Assembly (NCBI RefSeq): GCF_001021385.1
Contig: NZ_CP011773.1
Span: 3,224,001-3,288,000 of the forward strand
Direction: 5' to 3'
Length of the DNA stretch: 64,000 nucleotides
DNA from: Mycobacterium sp. EPa45
GTDB lineage: Bacteria > Actinomycetota > Actinomycetes > Mycobacteriales > Mycobacteriaceae
A program made the position numbers and the translations under genes. The first letter of the stretch is position 1. Each line of letters begins with the position of its first letter. Below are positions 25,528-35,579 of this stretch, in pieces. A model generated the notes under the pieces. That model searched no databases. It worked only from the letters and a program-made list of their open reading frames with translations, and was not told the DNA's origin.

Positions 25528-25995
25528 TCAGCAGCCAGACTCACTGTCAGCAACGCGATCTCGGAGCTGTCCACGCGAGTGAGCGCCGATTTTGCCTGTC
25601 AGCTCTCGCAGCACCGTCAGTTCGTTATTGTCCAGCGCCGCAACCGCTTCGGGCGCCGGGTCGTCGATCGCATTGATCGTAGCCACCATCGCCCAGCCGC
25701 CGTCAGTCAGCCATACCATCTTGCGTCGCCGGTTGTCGGCAACCATCTGGCGCATCACCAGGCCGCGGTCCTCCAGATCGTTGACGGCCACCGTGGCGGC
25801 GGGTGCGTCTATGGCCACGGCGCGCGCGACCTCTGTGAGGGTCATCGACCCACGAGCCAGTCGGAGCAGGATCCGGATACGGCTGAACGGTAGACCCGTC
25901 CGGTCGACAGCCGCTCGCCTCCAGCTGCCACTGTTGTCGGCGACCAGCGCGGCCATCCCCCGCCATACCTCATCCGCCAGCGAATTACGCGACAC
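25528..25995 (-). CDS. MarR-family transcriptional regulator
   Basis: The 155-residue protein has FSRIRILLRLARGSMTLTEV (~38-57), helix-turn-helix AIDAPAATVAVNDLEDRGLV and wing VADNRRRKMVWLTDGG, all typical of MarR. It overlaps the MFS exporter gene by 11 bp and lies downstream of it, the usual exporter-regulator arrangement. It may autoregulate the exporter operon and could also control the Rieske operon 375 bp downstream. Confidence 0.87.
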   Translation of the reverse strand: MSRNSLADEVWRGMAALVADNSGSWRRAAVDRTGLPFSRIRILLRLARGSMTLTEVARAVAIDAPAATVAVNDLEDRGLVMRQMVADNRRRKMVWLTDGGWAMVATINAIDDPAPEAVAALDNNELTVLRELTGKIGAHSRGQLRDRVADSESGC

Positions 25996-27487
25996 CGGTA
26001 GCCTCCCGTCGCGGGTCGCCTCCCGCGATCAGCGGCGCTAGCTTTTCAGCCGAGCGCAGCGCGCGTCCCGACGTCGAGTAGACGCCGATCGCAAAGATCA
26101 GCACACCGACTCCAGCGAACACTAGCCACAGCGGCCGAGCGGCGGCCGCGAAGTCGACCTTGGCGTCGCCGAGTGCCGGGCTCACGACTGAACCGCAAAG
26201 GGCCACACCGATGCTCACGCCCACCTGTCGACTGGTCGATGCGACTGCCGAGGCCGCACCGGCACGGTCGGTCGGCATACCGCTGACGGCCGTGTTCGTG
26301 ATCGGTGCGTTCACCATCGAAGTACCAACGCCGATGATCCCGAAGGCGACCAGAAGCTGCCATAGCGCAGTAGCGTCGCTCGACTTTGCCAGCATTAGCG
26401 TGCCGGCAGTGATGAACACCCCGGCGATCATCAGCGACGGTCTGGCACCGAATCGCCCCACCAGCCGACCAGAGACAGGCGAGAAGATGAGTGCGGTACC
26501 GGCGACGGGCAGAAACATCAGCCCGGTGTGGACTGCCGAGAGCCCGCGCTCCCCTTGCAAATACAGCGACATCATGAACAGAAACGCGCCCCACAACGCG
26601 AACGCGCATACAGCGATAGCCGTCGCCGAAGAGAAGGGGATGCTGCGGAAGAATCGCAGGTCGACGAACGGGTCGAGGCGGCCTGACTCGTAGCGCAGGA
26701 ACAGCGTGAACGCCAGCGCTGCAAGACAACCGATAACGGAAACGCGGGTGTCGGTCCAGCCCATCTCTGGCCCTTCGATGAGCACGAACACTAGTCCGAA
26801 GAGGAAGGCCATGCCCAGGGCCAGCCCAATCACGTCGACATGTCGCATGGTGGCCGAGTTGGATTCCGGAACGAAGATCGCGGTCAACATTATCGCCAGC
26901 AAGCAGATCGGCACGTTGATCCAGAACACTGCGCGCCAATCGACATACTCGATGAGCAATCCGCCCACGATCGGACCGAATGCCATCGAGATGCCAACGA
27001 CGCCGCCCCATATGCCGATTACTCGCGCGCGCTCCACCTTGCCCGTAAACACTTGCGTGACGATCGACAACGCAGCGGGGGTGAGCATCGAACCGCCAAT
27101 GGCCTGCAGGAAGCGCGCGCCGATCAACGTCTCGACATTAGGGGCCGCGCTGCACACCAGCGAGGCCAATGCGAAGACCGTCAACCCGATCTGGAATATG
27201 CGCCGCCGGCCGAATCGGTCGGCCATGGCACCCGCGAGCAGCAAGAGCGAGGCGATCATCAAGGTGTAAATGTCAAAGACCCATTGCATTTGCGCAGGCG
27301 ACGCCGATAGGCCGGCGCGGATGCTTGGGATTGCGACGTTGACGATGGTCGCGTCCAGCGAGACGATGAGAACACTCATGCAGCAGGACGCCAAGACGAT
27401 GGCCTTGCGCCGCGCGCTCGGCGCTCCGACTTCATTCACGCGGCTGTTCGACCACGTCGGCGTGGCCGACGACAAACTCGTCGCCAA
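25985..27487 (-). CDS. MFS drug:H+ antiporter, DHA2 family (14 TMS)
   Basis: The product is ~500 residues from TTG 27487; GTG 27439 (VNEVGAPSARR) is an equally likely start, and neither has a clear ribosome site. DHA2 signatures are SLDATIVNVAIPSIRAG (motif D1, TM1), GAMADRFGRRRIF (motif A, loop 2-3) and GIWGGVVGISMAFGPIVGG (motif C, TM5). About 14 hydrophobic helices follow. This EmrB/QacA-type exporter probably removes toxic aromatic substrates or intermediates across the inner membrane. It forms an operon with marR. Confidence 0.88.
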   Translation of the reverse strand: MATSLSSATPTWSNSRVNEVGAPSARRKAIVLASCCMSVLIVSLDATIVNVAIPSIRAGLSASPAQMQWVFDIYTLMIASLLLLAGAMADRFGRRRIFQIGLTVFALASLVCSAAPNVETLIGARFLQAIGGSMLTPAALSIVTQVFTGKVERARVIGIWGGVVGISMAFGPIVGGLLIEYVDWRAVFWINVPICLLAIMLTAIFVPESNSATMRHVDVIGLALGMAFLFGLVFVLIEGPEMGWTDTRVSVIGCLAALAFTLFLRYESGRLDPFVDLRFFRSIPFSSATAIAVCAFALWGAFLFMMSLYLQGERGLSAVHTGLMFLPVAGTALIFSPVSGRLVGRFGARPSLMIAGVFITAGTLMLAKSSDATALWQLLVAFGIIGVGTSMVNAPITNTAVSGMPTDRAGAASAVASTSRQVGVSIGVALCGSVVSPALGDAKVDFAAAARPLWLVFAGVGVLIFAIGVYSTSGRALRSAEKLAPLIAGGDPRREATGVA

Positions 27488-27572
27488 CCGCGTTGATGTG
27501 CAACGTATTTAGCCACCCGTTCACCGGGTCCGAACGCTACGACGACCGACTGTGGCCGGCAATCACAGGAAG

Positions 27573-29033
27573 CTAGTCCAAGGTGACGGTTACGGCTTTG
27601 ACTTGCGTATAGGATAGCAATTCCTCCGTGGACTCTTCGGATCCAACGCCTGATGATTTCCGGCCGCCGAATGGCAACCCCCAGTAGTGGCGTGCACTGC
27701 CGTTTATCCATACGTAGCCGGCATCAAGCTCGCCAGCCATGCGATGGGCTTGGCGCAGGTCGTTGGTCCACACCGCCGCTGTCAATCCGAAGTCGACGCC
27801 ATTGGCGACTTCGACCGCCTCGGCCTCGTCACGGACTGTTAGCACCGAAAGAACAGGCCCGAATATTTCGTCGCGGGCGACGGCGGCCTGCGGCGTCACG
27901 TCGCCCAACACGGTCGGAGCGACATACCAGCCTTTATCGCCAACGCCCTCCGCACGCCCTCCCCCCGTGAGTACGCTGGCGCCGGCCGCCCGTCCTGATT
28001 CGATGGCCCGCAACGACTTCGCGTATTGCGCTTGGTCGATGACAGGTCCCATGTCTGTGCCCTCAGCGAGCGGGTGGCCCACCTTGATGGCAGCGACCTG
28101 ATCTACGACCGAATTGATGACCTCGTCAGCGATCGACTCGTGCAGCAGCAGTCTGCTTGTCGATCCACAGGATTGGCCCGCGGTGGTGGTGAAGTTCATC
28201 CCGGCGACGGCGCTTTTCGCCGCCGCTTCAAGATCGGCGTCCGGCATGACGATCATGGGGTTCTTGCCGCCGAGTTCGAGCGTGACGTATTTGACGCCGT
28301 GCTCTGCAGCCAACCGCTGGATATGCCTACCCGTGCCAGGGGATCCGATGAAGCCGATTCGCCGGACCAATGGATGAGTGACCAGCGCGGCGCCGGCAGT
28401 TGCGCCACGCCCGGTTACGACCCCAAACAGGCCCTCTGGCAACACTTCCCTCGCCAACTCGGCGAGGCGGATGGCCGAGAGCGGGGTTTGATCGGGAGCT
28501 TTCAACACCACGGCGTTTCCCGCCATGAGTGGAGCAGCGATCTTAGATCCTGCGAACAGAACAGGATGATTGAAGGGCACGATGCGAGCGACCACGCCAT
28601 AGGGCTGCTGCAGCGTGTAGTGGAGGTTCGCGGAGAGTGGAATAGTACGTCCGCCGATATCAAGTGCGGCGTCTGCCATCAGCTCGAGCACTTCGCCCGC
28701 CCAGTTCACATCGTCGCGCATCGCGGGCAGGGGAAAGCCACCGTCAATCGCGTCGAGCAGCGCGAGTTCTTCGGCGTGTTCTCGCATGAGTGTCGCCAAA
28801 GCTCGCAGCATGGTGCCGCGCTGCCGCGGCGTCCGCAGTGCCCAGTCACGTTGGGCAGCATGCGCAATCGCCACCACCTGGTCGACATCTTCGGCGTTGC
28901 AGTCCGGCACCTGTGTCAATACGCCCCCGGTACACGGGTCGTCCACGTCGTAGACGCCATCGGTCGCCAACGTCGCACCACCTAGCGGAAGCGTCCACGT
29001 CCTCTCGACTGCCCTCAGCGCGTCGTCGATCAC
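27573..29033 (-). CDS. aldehyde dehydrogenase (NAD(P)-dependent)
   Basis: The product is 486 residues if GTG 29033 is the start, supported by AAAGGAG 5 bases upstream (GTG 29051 is the longest frame). Signatures are [20 protein letters not shown] (~150), [14 protein letters not shown] (catalytic Glu ~245), [15 protein letters not shown] (nucleophile Cys ~282) and [10 protein letters not shown] (~380). It converts an aldehyde to its acid, for example an aryl aldehyde released by a hydratase-aldolase. A promoter of the CTCTG-operator class lies ~75 bp upstream, linking it to the upper-pathway regulon. Confidence 0.9.
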   Translation of the reverse strand: MIDDALRAVERTWTLPLGGATLATDGVYDVDDPCTGGVLTQVPDCNAEDVDQVVAIAHAAQRDWALRTPRQRGTMLRALATLMREHAEELALLDAIDGGFPLPAMRDDVNWAGEVLELMADAALDIGGRTIPLSANLHYTLQQPYGVVARIVPFNHPVLFAGSKIAAPLMAGNAVVLKAPDQTPLSAIRLAELAREVLPEGLFGVVTGRGATAGAALVTHPLVRRIGFIGSPGTGRHIQRLAAEHGVKYVTLELGGKNPMIVMPDADLEAAAKSAVAGMNFTTTAGQSCGSTSRLLLHESIADEVINSVVDQVAAIKVGHPLAEGTDMGPVIDQAQYAKSLRAIESGRAAGASVLTGGGRAEGVGDKGWYVAPTVLGDVTPQAAVARDEIFGPVLSVLTVRDEAEAVEVANGVDFGLTAAVWTNDLRQAHRMAGELDAGYVWINGSARHYWGLPFGGRKSSGVGSEESTEELLSYTQVKAVTVTLD

Positions 29034-29104
29034 GGCATCTCCTTTAACCACACAGCACGCGGCTGCGACTCGCGGCCCACTGTTTTCTTTCCAATGGACA
29101 CCTC

Positions 29105-29148
29105 CTCCGCAAAGCAGAGAGTCTAACTTACTGCGCCCGAGCTATCCA
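29105..29148 (-). promoter_or_regulatory. sigma-70-like promoter with CTCTG-N5-CGGAG operator (site 3)
   Basis: Read on the minus strand: TGGATA (29148-29143), a 17-bp spacer, TAGACT (29125-29120), then directly CTCTGCTTTGCGGAG (29119-29105), whose arms CTCTG/CGGAG pair at four of five positions. The order and spacing equal those of the sites at 12.3, 58.9 and 63.9 kb. It drives the aldehyde dehydrogenase gene 72 bp downstream. Confidence 0.5.
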
Positions 29149-29174
29149 GGGGTCGTGCATGCCGGTCCGCTCTA

Positions 29175-30317
29175 TCACCGCACGGTTCTAAAGAACGCGC
29201 GGACATCTTCGACGAAGAGGTCCGGTTGCTCGAACGCGGCGAAGTGCCCGCCGCGCGGCATGGTCGTCCAATGGGTGATGTTGTAACTCGGCTCGCACCA
29301 GCTTCGTGTTACGCGCAGAACCTCCTTCGGGAAGGCCGCAATGCCGGTCGGTATTTCGACACGACCTATCGCGCCCAAGTGCTTGAAGCTCTCCCAATAC
29401 AACCGCGCCGAGGAAGCGCCGGTGTTGGTCGCCCAGTACATCATGACGTTGTCGAGGAGCTCATCGCGGTGGAGCACGTTCTCGGGGTTGCCGTCGCAGT
29501 CCATCCACGCCCAGAATTTCTCGACGATCCAGGCCAATTGTCCGACTGGCGAATCGGCCAGCCCGTACCCGACGGTCTGTGGCCGGGTGGACTGCTGCTC
29601 GGAATAGCCCGTGCCCCAACGCTGGTGGTGCGTCAATGCGGCCAGCGCCTCCCGCTCTTCCTCCGACGAATCGGCGATGTCCCCCGCCGGAGGATAAGCG
29701 ATCGGCATGTTCAGATGGATGGCGGCGCAGTGGCCGCGGTGGCGGCCCATCTGGGTGGTGACGGCTGCGCCCCAATCGCCGCCTTGGGCGCCGTAGCGCG
29801 CGTAGCCGAGGCGCAGCATGAGCGTCTCCCATGCCTGCGCGATCTTGTCCACACCCCACCCGTGGCGGATGGGCCTGCCGGAGAAGCCGTATCCGGGAAG
29901 CGACGGACAGACGACGTGGAAGGCGTCCTCCACCTGTCCCCCGTGGGCAGTCGGATTGGTCAGCGGCTCAATCACTTTGTGAAACTCGACGATTGAGCCG
30001 GGCCAGCCGTGGGTGATGAGCAGCGGGAAAGCGTCTTGGTGCGGGGATCGCTGGTGGATGAAATGGATGTCCAAGCCATCGATTTCGGTGATGAACTGAG
30101 CGAATCGGTTGAGCGCGGCTTCACGCGACCGCCAGTCGTATCCGCTCGCCCAGTATTCGGCCAGTTCCCGGGTGTAACCCAACGGGATGCCCTGGCTCCA
30201 GTCCGCTACGCATTCAGCTTCCGGCCAACGGGTCTGTGACAAACGCGTTCGCAGATCATCGAGAACTTCATCGGCAACGTCGATGCGAAACGGTCTCACC
30301 GCGGGTCGGGCACTCAA
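29175..30317 (-). CDS. epoxide hydrolase (EHN-domain alpha/beta hydrolase)
   Basis: The product is 380 residues from TTG 30317, supported by GAGGAG 5-6 bases upstream. The N-terminal epoxide-hydrolase domain (FRIDVADEVLDDLRTRLSQT) precedes the alpha/beta core: HGWPGSIVEF (oxyanion loop), YGAQGGDWGAAVT (nucleophile Asp ~190) and PRGGHFAAFEQPDL (catalytic His ~360). Two lid tyrosines are likely. It would open arene or alkene oxides to diols. Its stop lies ~125 bp from the next gene; upstream is the mce operon on the same strand, so it may be read through from there. Confidence 0.87.
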   Translation of the reverse strand: MSARPAVRPFRIDVADEVLDDLRTRLSQTRWPEAECVADWSQGIPLGYTRELAEYWASGYDWRSREAALNRFAQFITEIDGLDIHFIHQRSPHQDAFPLLITHGWPGSIVEFHKVIEPLTNPTAHGGQVEDAFHVVCPSLPGYGFSGRPIRHGWGVDKIAQAWETLMLRLGYARYGAQGGDWGAAVTTQMGRHRGHCAAIHLNMPIAYPPAGDIADSSEEEREALAALTHHQRWGTGYSEQQSTRPQTVGYGLADSPVGQLAWIVEKFWAWMDCDGNPENVLHRDELLDNVMMYWATNTGASSARLYWESFKHLGAIGRVEIPTGIAAFPKEVLRVTRSWCEPSYNITHWTTMPRGGHFAAFEQPDLFVEDVRAFFRTVR

Positions 30318-30378
30318 GGCTGCTCCTCACACGCTGCCTGCGGCTCGCGGGCAGCCGCGGCCGTGTCTGGAATACTGC

Positions 30379-30963
30379 TCATATCGGCTCGAAACCCGAT
30401 ATCAGCCAACGGTTTCCGACTCTGTCGAGGGTCACCCGAACGACGGAGTCAGTATCTGTCGGCGCGTCATTGCCCACTACGGTGGTTTGGTCGACGAACA
30501 CCAGCACTACGGCATGGTTTTCACTGGCGGAGACGGAGGCGGCACCAGTCACCTTGGCGGTGGCCGAGATTCGTTTCTGCTGTGCTCCAGGAATCACGAC
30601 ATCATCAGTCAACGAGGTGTATGAATCGCGAAACGGCCCTGTCAGTCCCTCGCGCGCAGCCTTCAGCTTCGCGGTTGCCGTGTCAGGTGCGTAGGAGAGC
30701 ATCGCGACCGTCGCTTCGGTTGCGATCTGAGCGGTTTGCGCCCGAGCGCGGTCGGCATCATCGGCGGTCGCTTCCTGGTATTTGAAGTAGCCCGCGCCGA
30801 GCGCCAACAGCAGGGCGACAGCCGGCAACACCCAGAATCCGAGCACGCGCACGATGTTGCCGCGACGTCTGCCTGGTGTGGCGCCATCGTGGGTGTCCTC
30901 GCATTCTGGGGCGACGCCGGCAGCCTGATCGTCGCACTCGACTTTCCCTGGTGAGTTCGTCAT
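30379..30963 (-). CDS. Mce-associated membrane protein (Mas)
   Basis: The 194-residue protein has an acidic cytoplasmic N-terminus and one transmembrane helix (VLGFWVLPAVALLLALGAGY, ~41-60). An SnoaL/NTF2-like outer domain ends DRVGNRWLISGFEPI. This is the typical layout of Mas proteins encoded after mceF. ATG 30963 overlaps the stop of the preceding Mas gene. Mas proteins are thought to stabilise Mce transporter complexes. It is the last gene of the mce operon. Confidence 0.85.
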   Translation of the reverse strand: MTNSPGKVECDDQAAGVAPECEDTHDGATPGRRRGNIVRVLGFWVLPAVALLLALGAGYFKYQEATADDADRARAQTAQIATEATVAMLSYAPDTATAKLKAAREGLTGPFRDSYTSLTDDVVIPGAQQKRISATAKVTGAASVSASENHAVVLVFVDQTTVVGNDAPTDTDSVVRVTLDRVGNRWLISGFEPI

Positions 30964-31637
30964 GCCACGAACTCCACGTCAGAGACCTTCGCGTCGTTGC
31001 CGACTTTCTGCACCGTGACGCGCATTCGCCATGTTCGGGGTTCGCGATCTGGCCCCTCGCCGACAGTGGTCTTCACGTTGACAGCGACCAGCACCTGGGC
31101 CGTGTCACGGGACTGCGACTCCAAGCCGGCCTCGGTGATGGTGCCCTCCGATTTCGACTTCACCTTGTTGACCACATCGATGAATGGTTGTGACCGCTGG
31201 GCGAACTCGTCGTAGAACTTGCCTGTGGCTGAGTCGAGAATGCGCTTCACATCGGCGTCTGCGTGCTGCCAGTCGATCGTGGTCAGATTCAGTGCGCCTT
31301 GACGTCCGACCTGCACGAACAGCTGGCGCTGTTCGAAGGCCTGATGCGCTTGGTAGGCCCGGTAGCCCAGCCAACCGGTCAGTGCGGCCAACGTCACGAC
31401 CGCTACCAACCCCATCACGAGCCCCAGTCGCTGCGGCGGCATTGGGCTTCGCCAGGCGCGCGTGGCGACCCGCGACAGTTCGTCGTTGACACCTTCGGGC
31501 GGGTCGCCGCCGCTGGCATCCGTCCTGTCAGCGCCCATTTCGGGGGCGACATCGACGGTGTCATCAGGGGCAGGCGAGGGCGGTGTGTGGTCGTCGCGGA
31601 CGGGTTCGTCGGTATCCCCGGTGGTTTGCGTTGTCAC
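30960..31637 (-). CDS. Mce-associated membrane protein (Mas)
   Basis: The product is 225 residues from GTG 31637 (GTGA overlap with mceF). About 60 acidic, Pro-rich residues are followed by a single membrane helix (LGLVMGLVAVVTLAALTGWL, ~71-90) and a VTVQKVGNDAKVSDVEFVA-type C-terminal domain. It is paralogous in layout to the next Mas gene. It is expected in the inner membrane with its C-domain outside. Confidence 0.85.
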   Translation of the reverse strand: MTTQTTGDTDEPVRDDHTPPSPAPDDTVDVAPEMGADRTDASGGDPPEGVNDELSRVATRAWRSPMPPQRLGLVMGLVAVVTLAALTGWLGYRAYQAHQAFEQRQLFVQVGRQGALNLTTIDWQHADADVKRILDSATGKFYDEFAQRSQPFIDVVNKVKSKSEGTITEAGLESQSRDTAQVLVAVNVKTTVGEGPDREPRTWRMRVTVQKVGNDAKVSDVEFVA

Positions 31638-33094
31638 GGTTCACCGTCCTTTGGCGGAAGCAGCATGTCCTGCCAGGTGTGCTGCCCGGCAGCGTTCCGA
31701 GCCAGATCCGCTTGCCGGTACTGTTTGCCATCCGGTCCGATGTAAATGCCGGTGCTCGGGTCGTACTCGGCGACCGCAATCGGGGCGGTCACCGGTACCG
31801 AGGTGGGCGGCGGCGTTCCTGGCGGCGGCTGCGGAACTGGCTGACCGGACAGCGTCGCGTTCGGGTCGCCTTTCCAGTTGGCGCCGTCGTTGAGAGGTAC
31901 GTAGTTTTCGTCGCTTTCGCACATCTTCACCGTCGGCGCCCGCTTTCCCGGTCGTGTTTCACAGGGCAGGTTGCGGGCGCCGCGAACGTTCGTGAGGCCG
32001 GAATCCTGTGGTATCCGGCAGTACAAGTCACCGGCCGGTTTCGGTGGGTAATCGACCTCAGACATTGCGCGTTGCTGTTGGGCGGGGAGGTATCCCGTTC
32101 TGCATGGCGGGGGCACATTGAGGTTCAGGTTGAAGGACAGGAACACGCCCTTGTAGTCCTGTTTGGTGTTTCGGTTGGCCAGCGCGGCACCCTGGAGGCC
32201 GGCGATCTCGATCGGATACAGGGCGAGGATCTGCTCGAGGTTGGGTTGATAGGTGAGCGCCACTTGGCCGAGGCTGACCAGATTGGTCAGCAGGATGGGC
32301 AGGGTGGGCTGTACGCGGTCGACCAGCTGACGTACCTGGTCTGCGGCGGGGGGCCCGTTGACCAGTAAGCCCTTTACCGAATCATCCTGGAGCTGTAGTT
32401 GATTGGTGATTTGAGCGAGGTTGGCCGCCCAGGTGTGGATGGAGTCGGAGGTTTCGGTCTGGGTGTCCAAGACCGGTTTGGACTGATCGATGAGGGTGGT
32501 CAGCGCAGGCAGGTTGTTGCGCGCATCGATGGCCAGCGTTGTGGCCCCCCGCGTCAGCCGTGAGAGCTCGGGGCCCAAGCCACCGAACGCCGTATAGGAC
32601 TCGTCGATCACCGTTTTGAGGTTGTCGCGCGGGATCGCCTCGATACCGGTGTTGACAGCCCGCAGCAGTGCGTTGATGTCGGGGGGGACCGAGGTGCGGC
32701 CGGCTGGTATCACGTCGCCGTTCTTCAGCGGTGCGCCGTCGCCGCTTCGCGGTAGGAGTTCGACGAACAACTCGCCGACCGCAGTCTGGCTGTGCACCTG
32801 GGCGTCGAGGTCCGCCGGGATCTTGATGTCCGACTGCAGCGACAGCACCGCGTCGACTCCGGTGTCAGTCAGGCGGACGTCGGTGACCCGACCCACCGTA
32901 GTGCCCCGATACGTGACGTTGGCGTTGTCGTACAGACTCGCTGCGTCCGGCAGCTTCATTGTGACTTGGTAGCGGCCGATACCGAAGAGCAGGCTCGGCA
33001 GCCGGAGGTAGTAGAAGGCCATGGTTCCACCGGCCAACAGTGTCACCACCCCAAAGGCGGCCAGCTGCAACCGGACTCGTTTACTCAGATACAT
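31634..33094 (-). CDS. mceF: Mce-family protein MceF
   Basis: The product is 486 residues; ATG 33094 shares a base with the mceE stop (TAATG). The N-terminal signal/anchor is LQLAAFGVVTLLAGGTMAFY. The MCE domain includes YQVTMKLPDAASLYDNANVT and YRGTTVGRVTDVRLTDTG (~40-80). A long helical region (~120-300) forms the channel needle, and the C-terminus is Pro-rich. MceA-F form a hexameric periplasmic shuttle carrying lipids or sterols to the YrbE permease. It is the last Mce subunit in the operon. Confidence 0.92.
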   Translation of the reverse strand: MYLSKRVRLQLAAFGVVTLLAGGTMAFYYLRLPSLLFGIGRYQVTMKLPDAASLYDNANVTYRGTTVGRVTDVRLTDTGVDAVLSLQSDIKIPADLDAQVHSQTAVGELFVELLPRSGDGAPLKNGDVIPAGRTSVPPDINALLRAVNTGIEAIPRDNLKTVIDESYTAFGGLGPELSRLTRGATTLAIDARNNLPALTTLIDQSKPVLDTQTETSDSIHTWAANLAQITNQLQLQDDSVKGLLVNGPPAADQVRQLVDRVQPTLPILLTNLVSLGQVALTYQPNLEQILALYPIEIAGLQGAALANRNTKQDYKGVFLSFNLNLNVPPPCRTGYLPAQQQRAMSEVDYPPKPAGDLYCRIPQDSGLTNVRGARNLPCETRPGKRAPTVKMCESDENYVPLNDGANWKGDPNATLSGQPVPQPPPGTPPPTSVPVTAPIAVAEYDPSTGIYIGPDGKQYRQADLARNAAGQHTWQDMLLPPKDGEP

Positions 33095-34233
33095 TACGGT
33101 CCTTGGTCCAACCGGTAGGGGGCGATCAGCGGATTTCGCGCGGTGTAGGGGCTAGGCAGTTGCCCGATCGTGCGGCCCCATTGCAGTTCCAGTTCGGTGA
33201 GTTTGCCCTCGAACCGGGTGCCGGTGAACAGCGCCGCGTCGATACGACTCAATGTCAAGTCCACGATGGTGGTGATGTTGGCGTAGTCACCGCGCCACCA
33301 ATTGGTCAGGTTGTCCTTCACGAAGGGAACCGTGGTGAACAGGTTCAGTGAACGGGTCAGCGCAGGACCGGCGTTCGCGAGTGATTCCAATACCGGTCCC
33401 AGGTCGTTAAGGATCTGGATCAACGACTCTTTGGACTGGTTAACCGAGTCGGCGGCCAGCGCGCTGAATTTGCCGAGTTGGTCAACCGCCTCAACGAGCT
33501 TGTCGCGTTCGGCGTTGATTACCGCCAGCGCGTCGGGAATCGTTTCCAGGGCCTTGTCGATGACTGGTTTTTGTGCCGCGAACTGCGCGACCAGATGGTT
33601 GAGGCTTTCGGTGGCCGCGATGATGTCCCCGATTTGGCCGTTGATGTTGGCGGTGAAGATGTCCAGCTGTGAGAGCAGGCTGCGGAAGTCCTGCTCGCGG
33701 CCTCCCAACGCGGAGGTGAGTGCTGTGGTGATGTCCTGTACCTGCCCCACTCCGCCGCCGTTGAGCAGAAGTGATACCGACGCCAGGGTCTGTTCGGTGG
33801 ACGGGTAGGCCCCAGCAGATGTCAGCGGGATCAGCGAACCGGCCCGAAGCTTTCCCGCCGGGCGAACATCGGTGGGGGGTGCCAACTCGACGTGCAGTGA
33901 GCCCAGCAGGCTGGTTTGACCCAACGACACGGTCGAGTTGGCGGGAAGCTCGACGTCGCCGTTGAGTGTGAGCGTGAGCAGCGCATGCCATCCTCGACGC
34001 TCGATCTTCGTGACCGTGCCCACGTTGACGTCGCCCACGCGGACACGCGAGTTCGGTTGAAGGTTTTCGACGTCGGGCATTTCGGCCTGGATCGTGTAGG
34101 AGCCCTGCCCGTGGCCCTGCGTTCCCGGCAGCCGAAAGGAGTTCAGGCCGCGAAAACCGCATCCCGACAGCGCGGCGATCGTCAGCGCGATCACCATCAC
34201 CGCGACGCCGCGGGCGCAGCGCGTCCTCGTCAC
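33094..34233 (-). CDS. mceE: Mce-family lipoprotein MceE (LprN-like)
   Basis: The product is 379 residues from GTG 34233, overlapping mceD by GTGA. The signal peptide ends in a lipobox AALSGC (Cys ~26), so the protein is a lipid-anchored subunit, as MceE always is. The MCE domain follows (YTIQAEMPDVENLQPNSRVR, VGDVNVGTVTKIERRGWHAL), and then a long coiled-coil-like helical part. It works with the other five Mce proteins as substrate conduit. Confidence 0.92.
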   Translation of the reverse strand: MTRTRCARGVAVMVIALTIAALSGCGFRGLNSFRLPGTQGHGQGSYTIQAEMPDVENLQPNSRVRVGDVNVGTVTKIERRGWHALLTLTLNGDVELPANSTVSLGQTSLLGSLHVELAPPTDVRPAGKLRAGSLIPLTSAGAYPSTEQTLASVSLLLNGGGVGQVQDITTALTSALGGREQDFRSLLSQLDIFTANINGQIGDIIAATESLNHLVAQFAAQKPVIDKALETIPDALAVINAERDKLVEAVDQLGKFSALAADSVNQSKESLIQILNDLGPVLESLANAGPALTRSLNLFTTVPFVKDNLTNWWRGDYANITTIVDLTLSRIDAALFTGTRFEGKLTELELQWGRTIGQLPSPYTARNPLIAPYRLDQGP

Positions 34234-35579
34234 GAGCCGGCCCCGGGTGGAATGAGCATGCCGGGCAGCCCGGCGGCGGGATCGGTCTGCTGAGCCGACG
34301 GGCCGGGAACCGGCAGCGTGCCTTCGGCTGGTTGCGCCGGCTCGTCGAGGGGTGGCGGCGTGCTGTGGCCCGGCGGCGATGTGTCCGGCGCCGGTGAAGT
34401 CTGCGGCGGAACGTAGTCCGGGCGCATCCAGTCCTCACTGTAGGTGACTTCATTCGGCCGGGCGCTGGCCTGGACGAAGGGGTTGACACCGATCGGGGGG
34501 AAGTTGTACTGGCGGTTCTTGATGATCGGGGCCAAGTACTGGACACATAATTTCGCCGATTGTTCGTTGTTCAGTCGCGACGCGGCCTGTACTGCGCTGC
34601 ACAGAAAGGTGATCGGATCCGCGAAGTTGGCGACGTTGAGTGCTCCGGTCAGCGTGCCCTGGGCGGGCTTGTAGAGGTTGGCGGCGTTGGACAACGTCGT
34701 CGGCGCGATGTGCAGCAGCTGTTTGATGTCGTCGATGCTGCCCGTCAGTGCCTGTGAGACTGACGTCAATTTGTCCGCTGTGGTACCGAGCGCGTCGCGG
34801 TTTGCGGAGACGAAGGCCGTCAGGTCACCGATTACGCCATTGAGGTCCTTGACGGCGTCACCGACTTCGGTGGGGTTGTTGGTCAGCAGCCCGGTGACCG
34901 AGGCGAGGTTCTGATTCAGCTGGCGTATCAGTACGGTGCTGTCCTGAAGTGCTGAGACGAGTGTCGCAAGATTCTTGACGCTGCTGAAGATGTCCGGGCT
35001 GTGGTCGGCGAGCGCAGACACCGACTGGGACAACCTGATGATCGCCTCGCGGATTGCTGGGCCTTGGCCGCGCAAGTTGTCGGCCGCGGTGTTGACCAGG
35101 GCGCCCAGCGTGCTGACCCCGCCGGGCTCGGTGGGCTGCAGCAATGTCGTCAGCCGTTCGAGCTGTTGGCGGAATTCGTCGAACTCCACTGGAACCGCGG
35201 TGCGGTCCCGGGGGATGACGGCGTTGTCCTGCAGCGCCGGGCCACCGGTGTAGCGGGGAGTCAATTGAATGGCGCGGGAGGTCACCAGCGTCGGCGACAG
35301 GATGACCGCTTTGGCATCGGCGGGCACCTTGTACTTGGCGTCGAACCAGAAGGCGATCTTGACTCGTGTGGGCTGCGGTTCGATGGAGTCGATCCCGCCT
35401 ACCCGAACGCCCTTGATGCGGACATCGTCGCCGACGAACACCCCGTTGCTGTTTTCGAAGTAGGCGACGACGTGAACACGATCGACCTCGCGTGCCACAC
35501 GCACCGCCGCAATCGACCCGCCCACGATGAGGCTCACCAAAACGATCGCCAGTCCGAGCTTGGTCCGAGAGTTCGTCAT
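34230..35579 (-). CDS. mceD: Mce-family protein MceD
   Basis: The product is 449 residues; ATG 35579 overlaps the mceC stop. The N-terminal anchor is LAIVLVSLIVGGSIAAVRVA. The MCE domain shows VVAYFENSNGVFVGDDVRIK and GVRVGGIDSIEPQPTRVKI. The helical region spans ~130-320, and a Pro-rich tail (SPAPDTSPPGHSTPPP) is typical of MceD. It is part of the hexameric Mce assembly. Confidence 0.92.
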   Translation of the reverse strand: MTNSRTKLGLAIVLVSLIVGGSIAAVRVAREVDRVHVVAYFENSNGVFVGDDVRIKGVRVGGIDSIEPQPTRVKIAFWFDAKYKVPADAKAVILSPTLVTSRAIQLTPRYTGGPALQDNAVIPRDRTAVPVEFDEFRQQLERLTTLLQPTEPGGVSTLGALVNTAADNLRGQGPAIREAIIRLSQSVSALADHSPDIFSSVKNLATLVSALQDSTVLIRQLNQNLASVTGLLTNNPTEVGDAVKDLNGVIGDLTAFVSANRDALGTTADKLTSVSQALTGSIDDIKQLLHIAPTTLSNAANLYKPAQGTLTGALNVANFADPITFLCSAVQAASRLNNEQSAKLCVQYLAPIIKNRQYNFPPIGVNPFVQASARPNEVTYSEDWMRPDYVPPQTSPAPDTSPPGHSTPPPLDEPAQPAEGTLPVPGPSAQQTDPAAGLPGMLIPPGAGS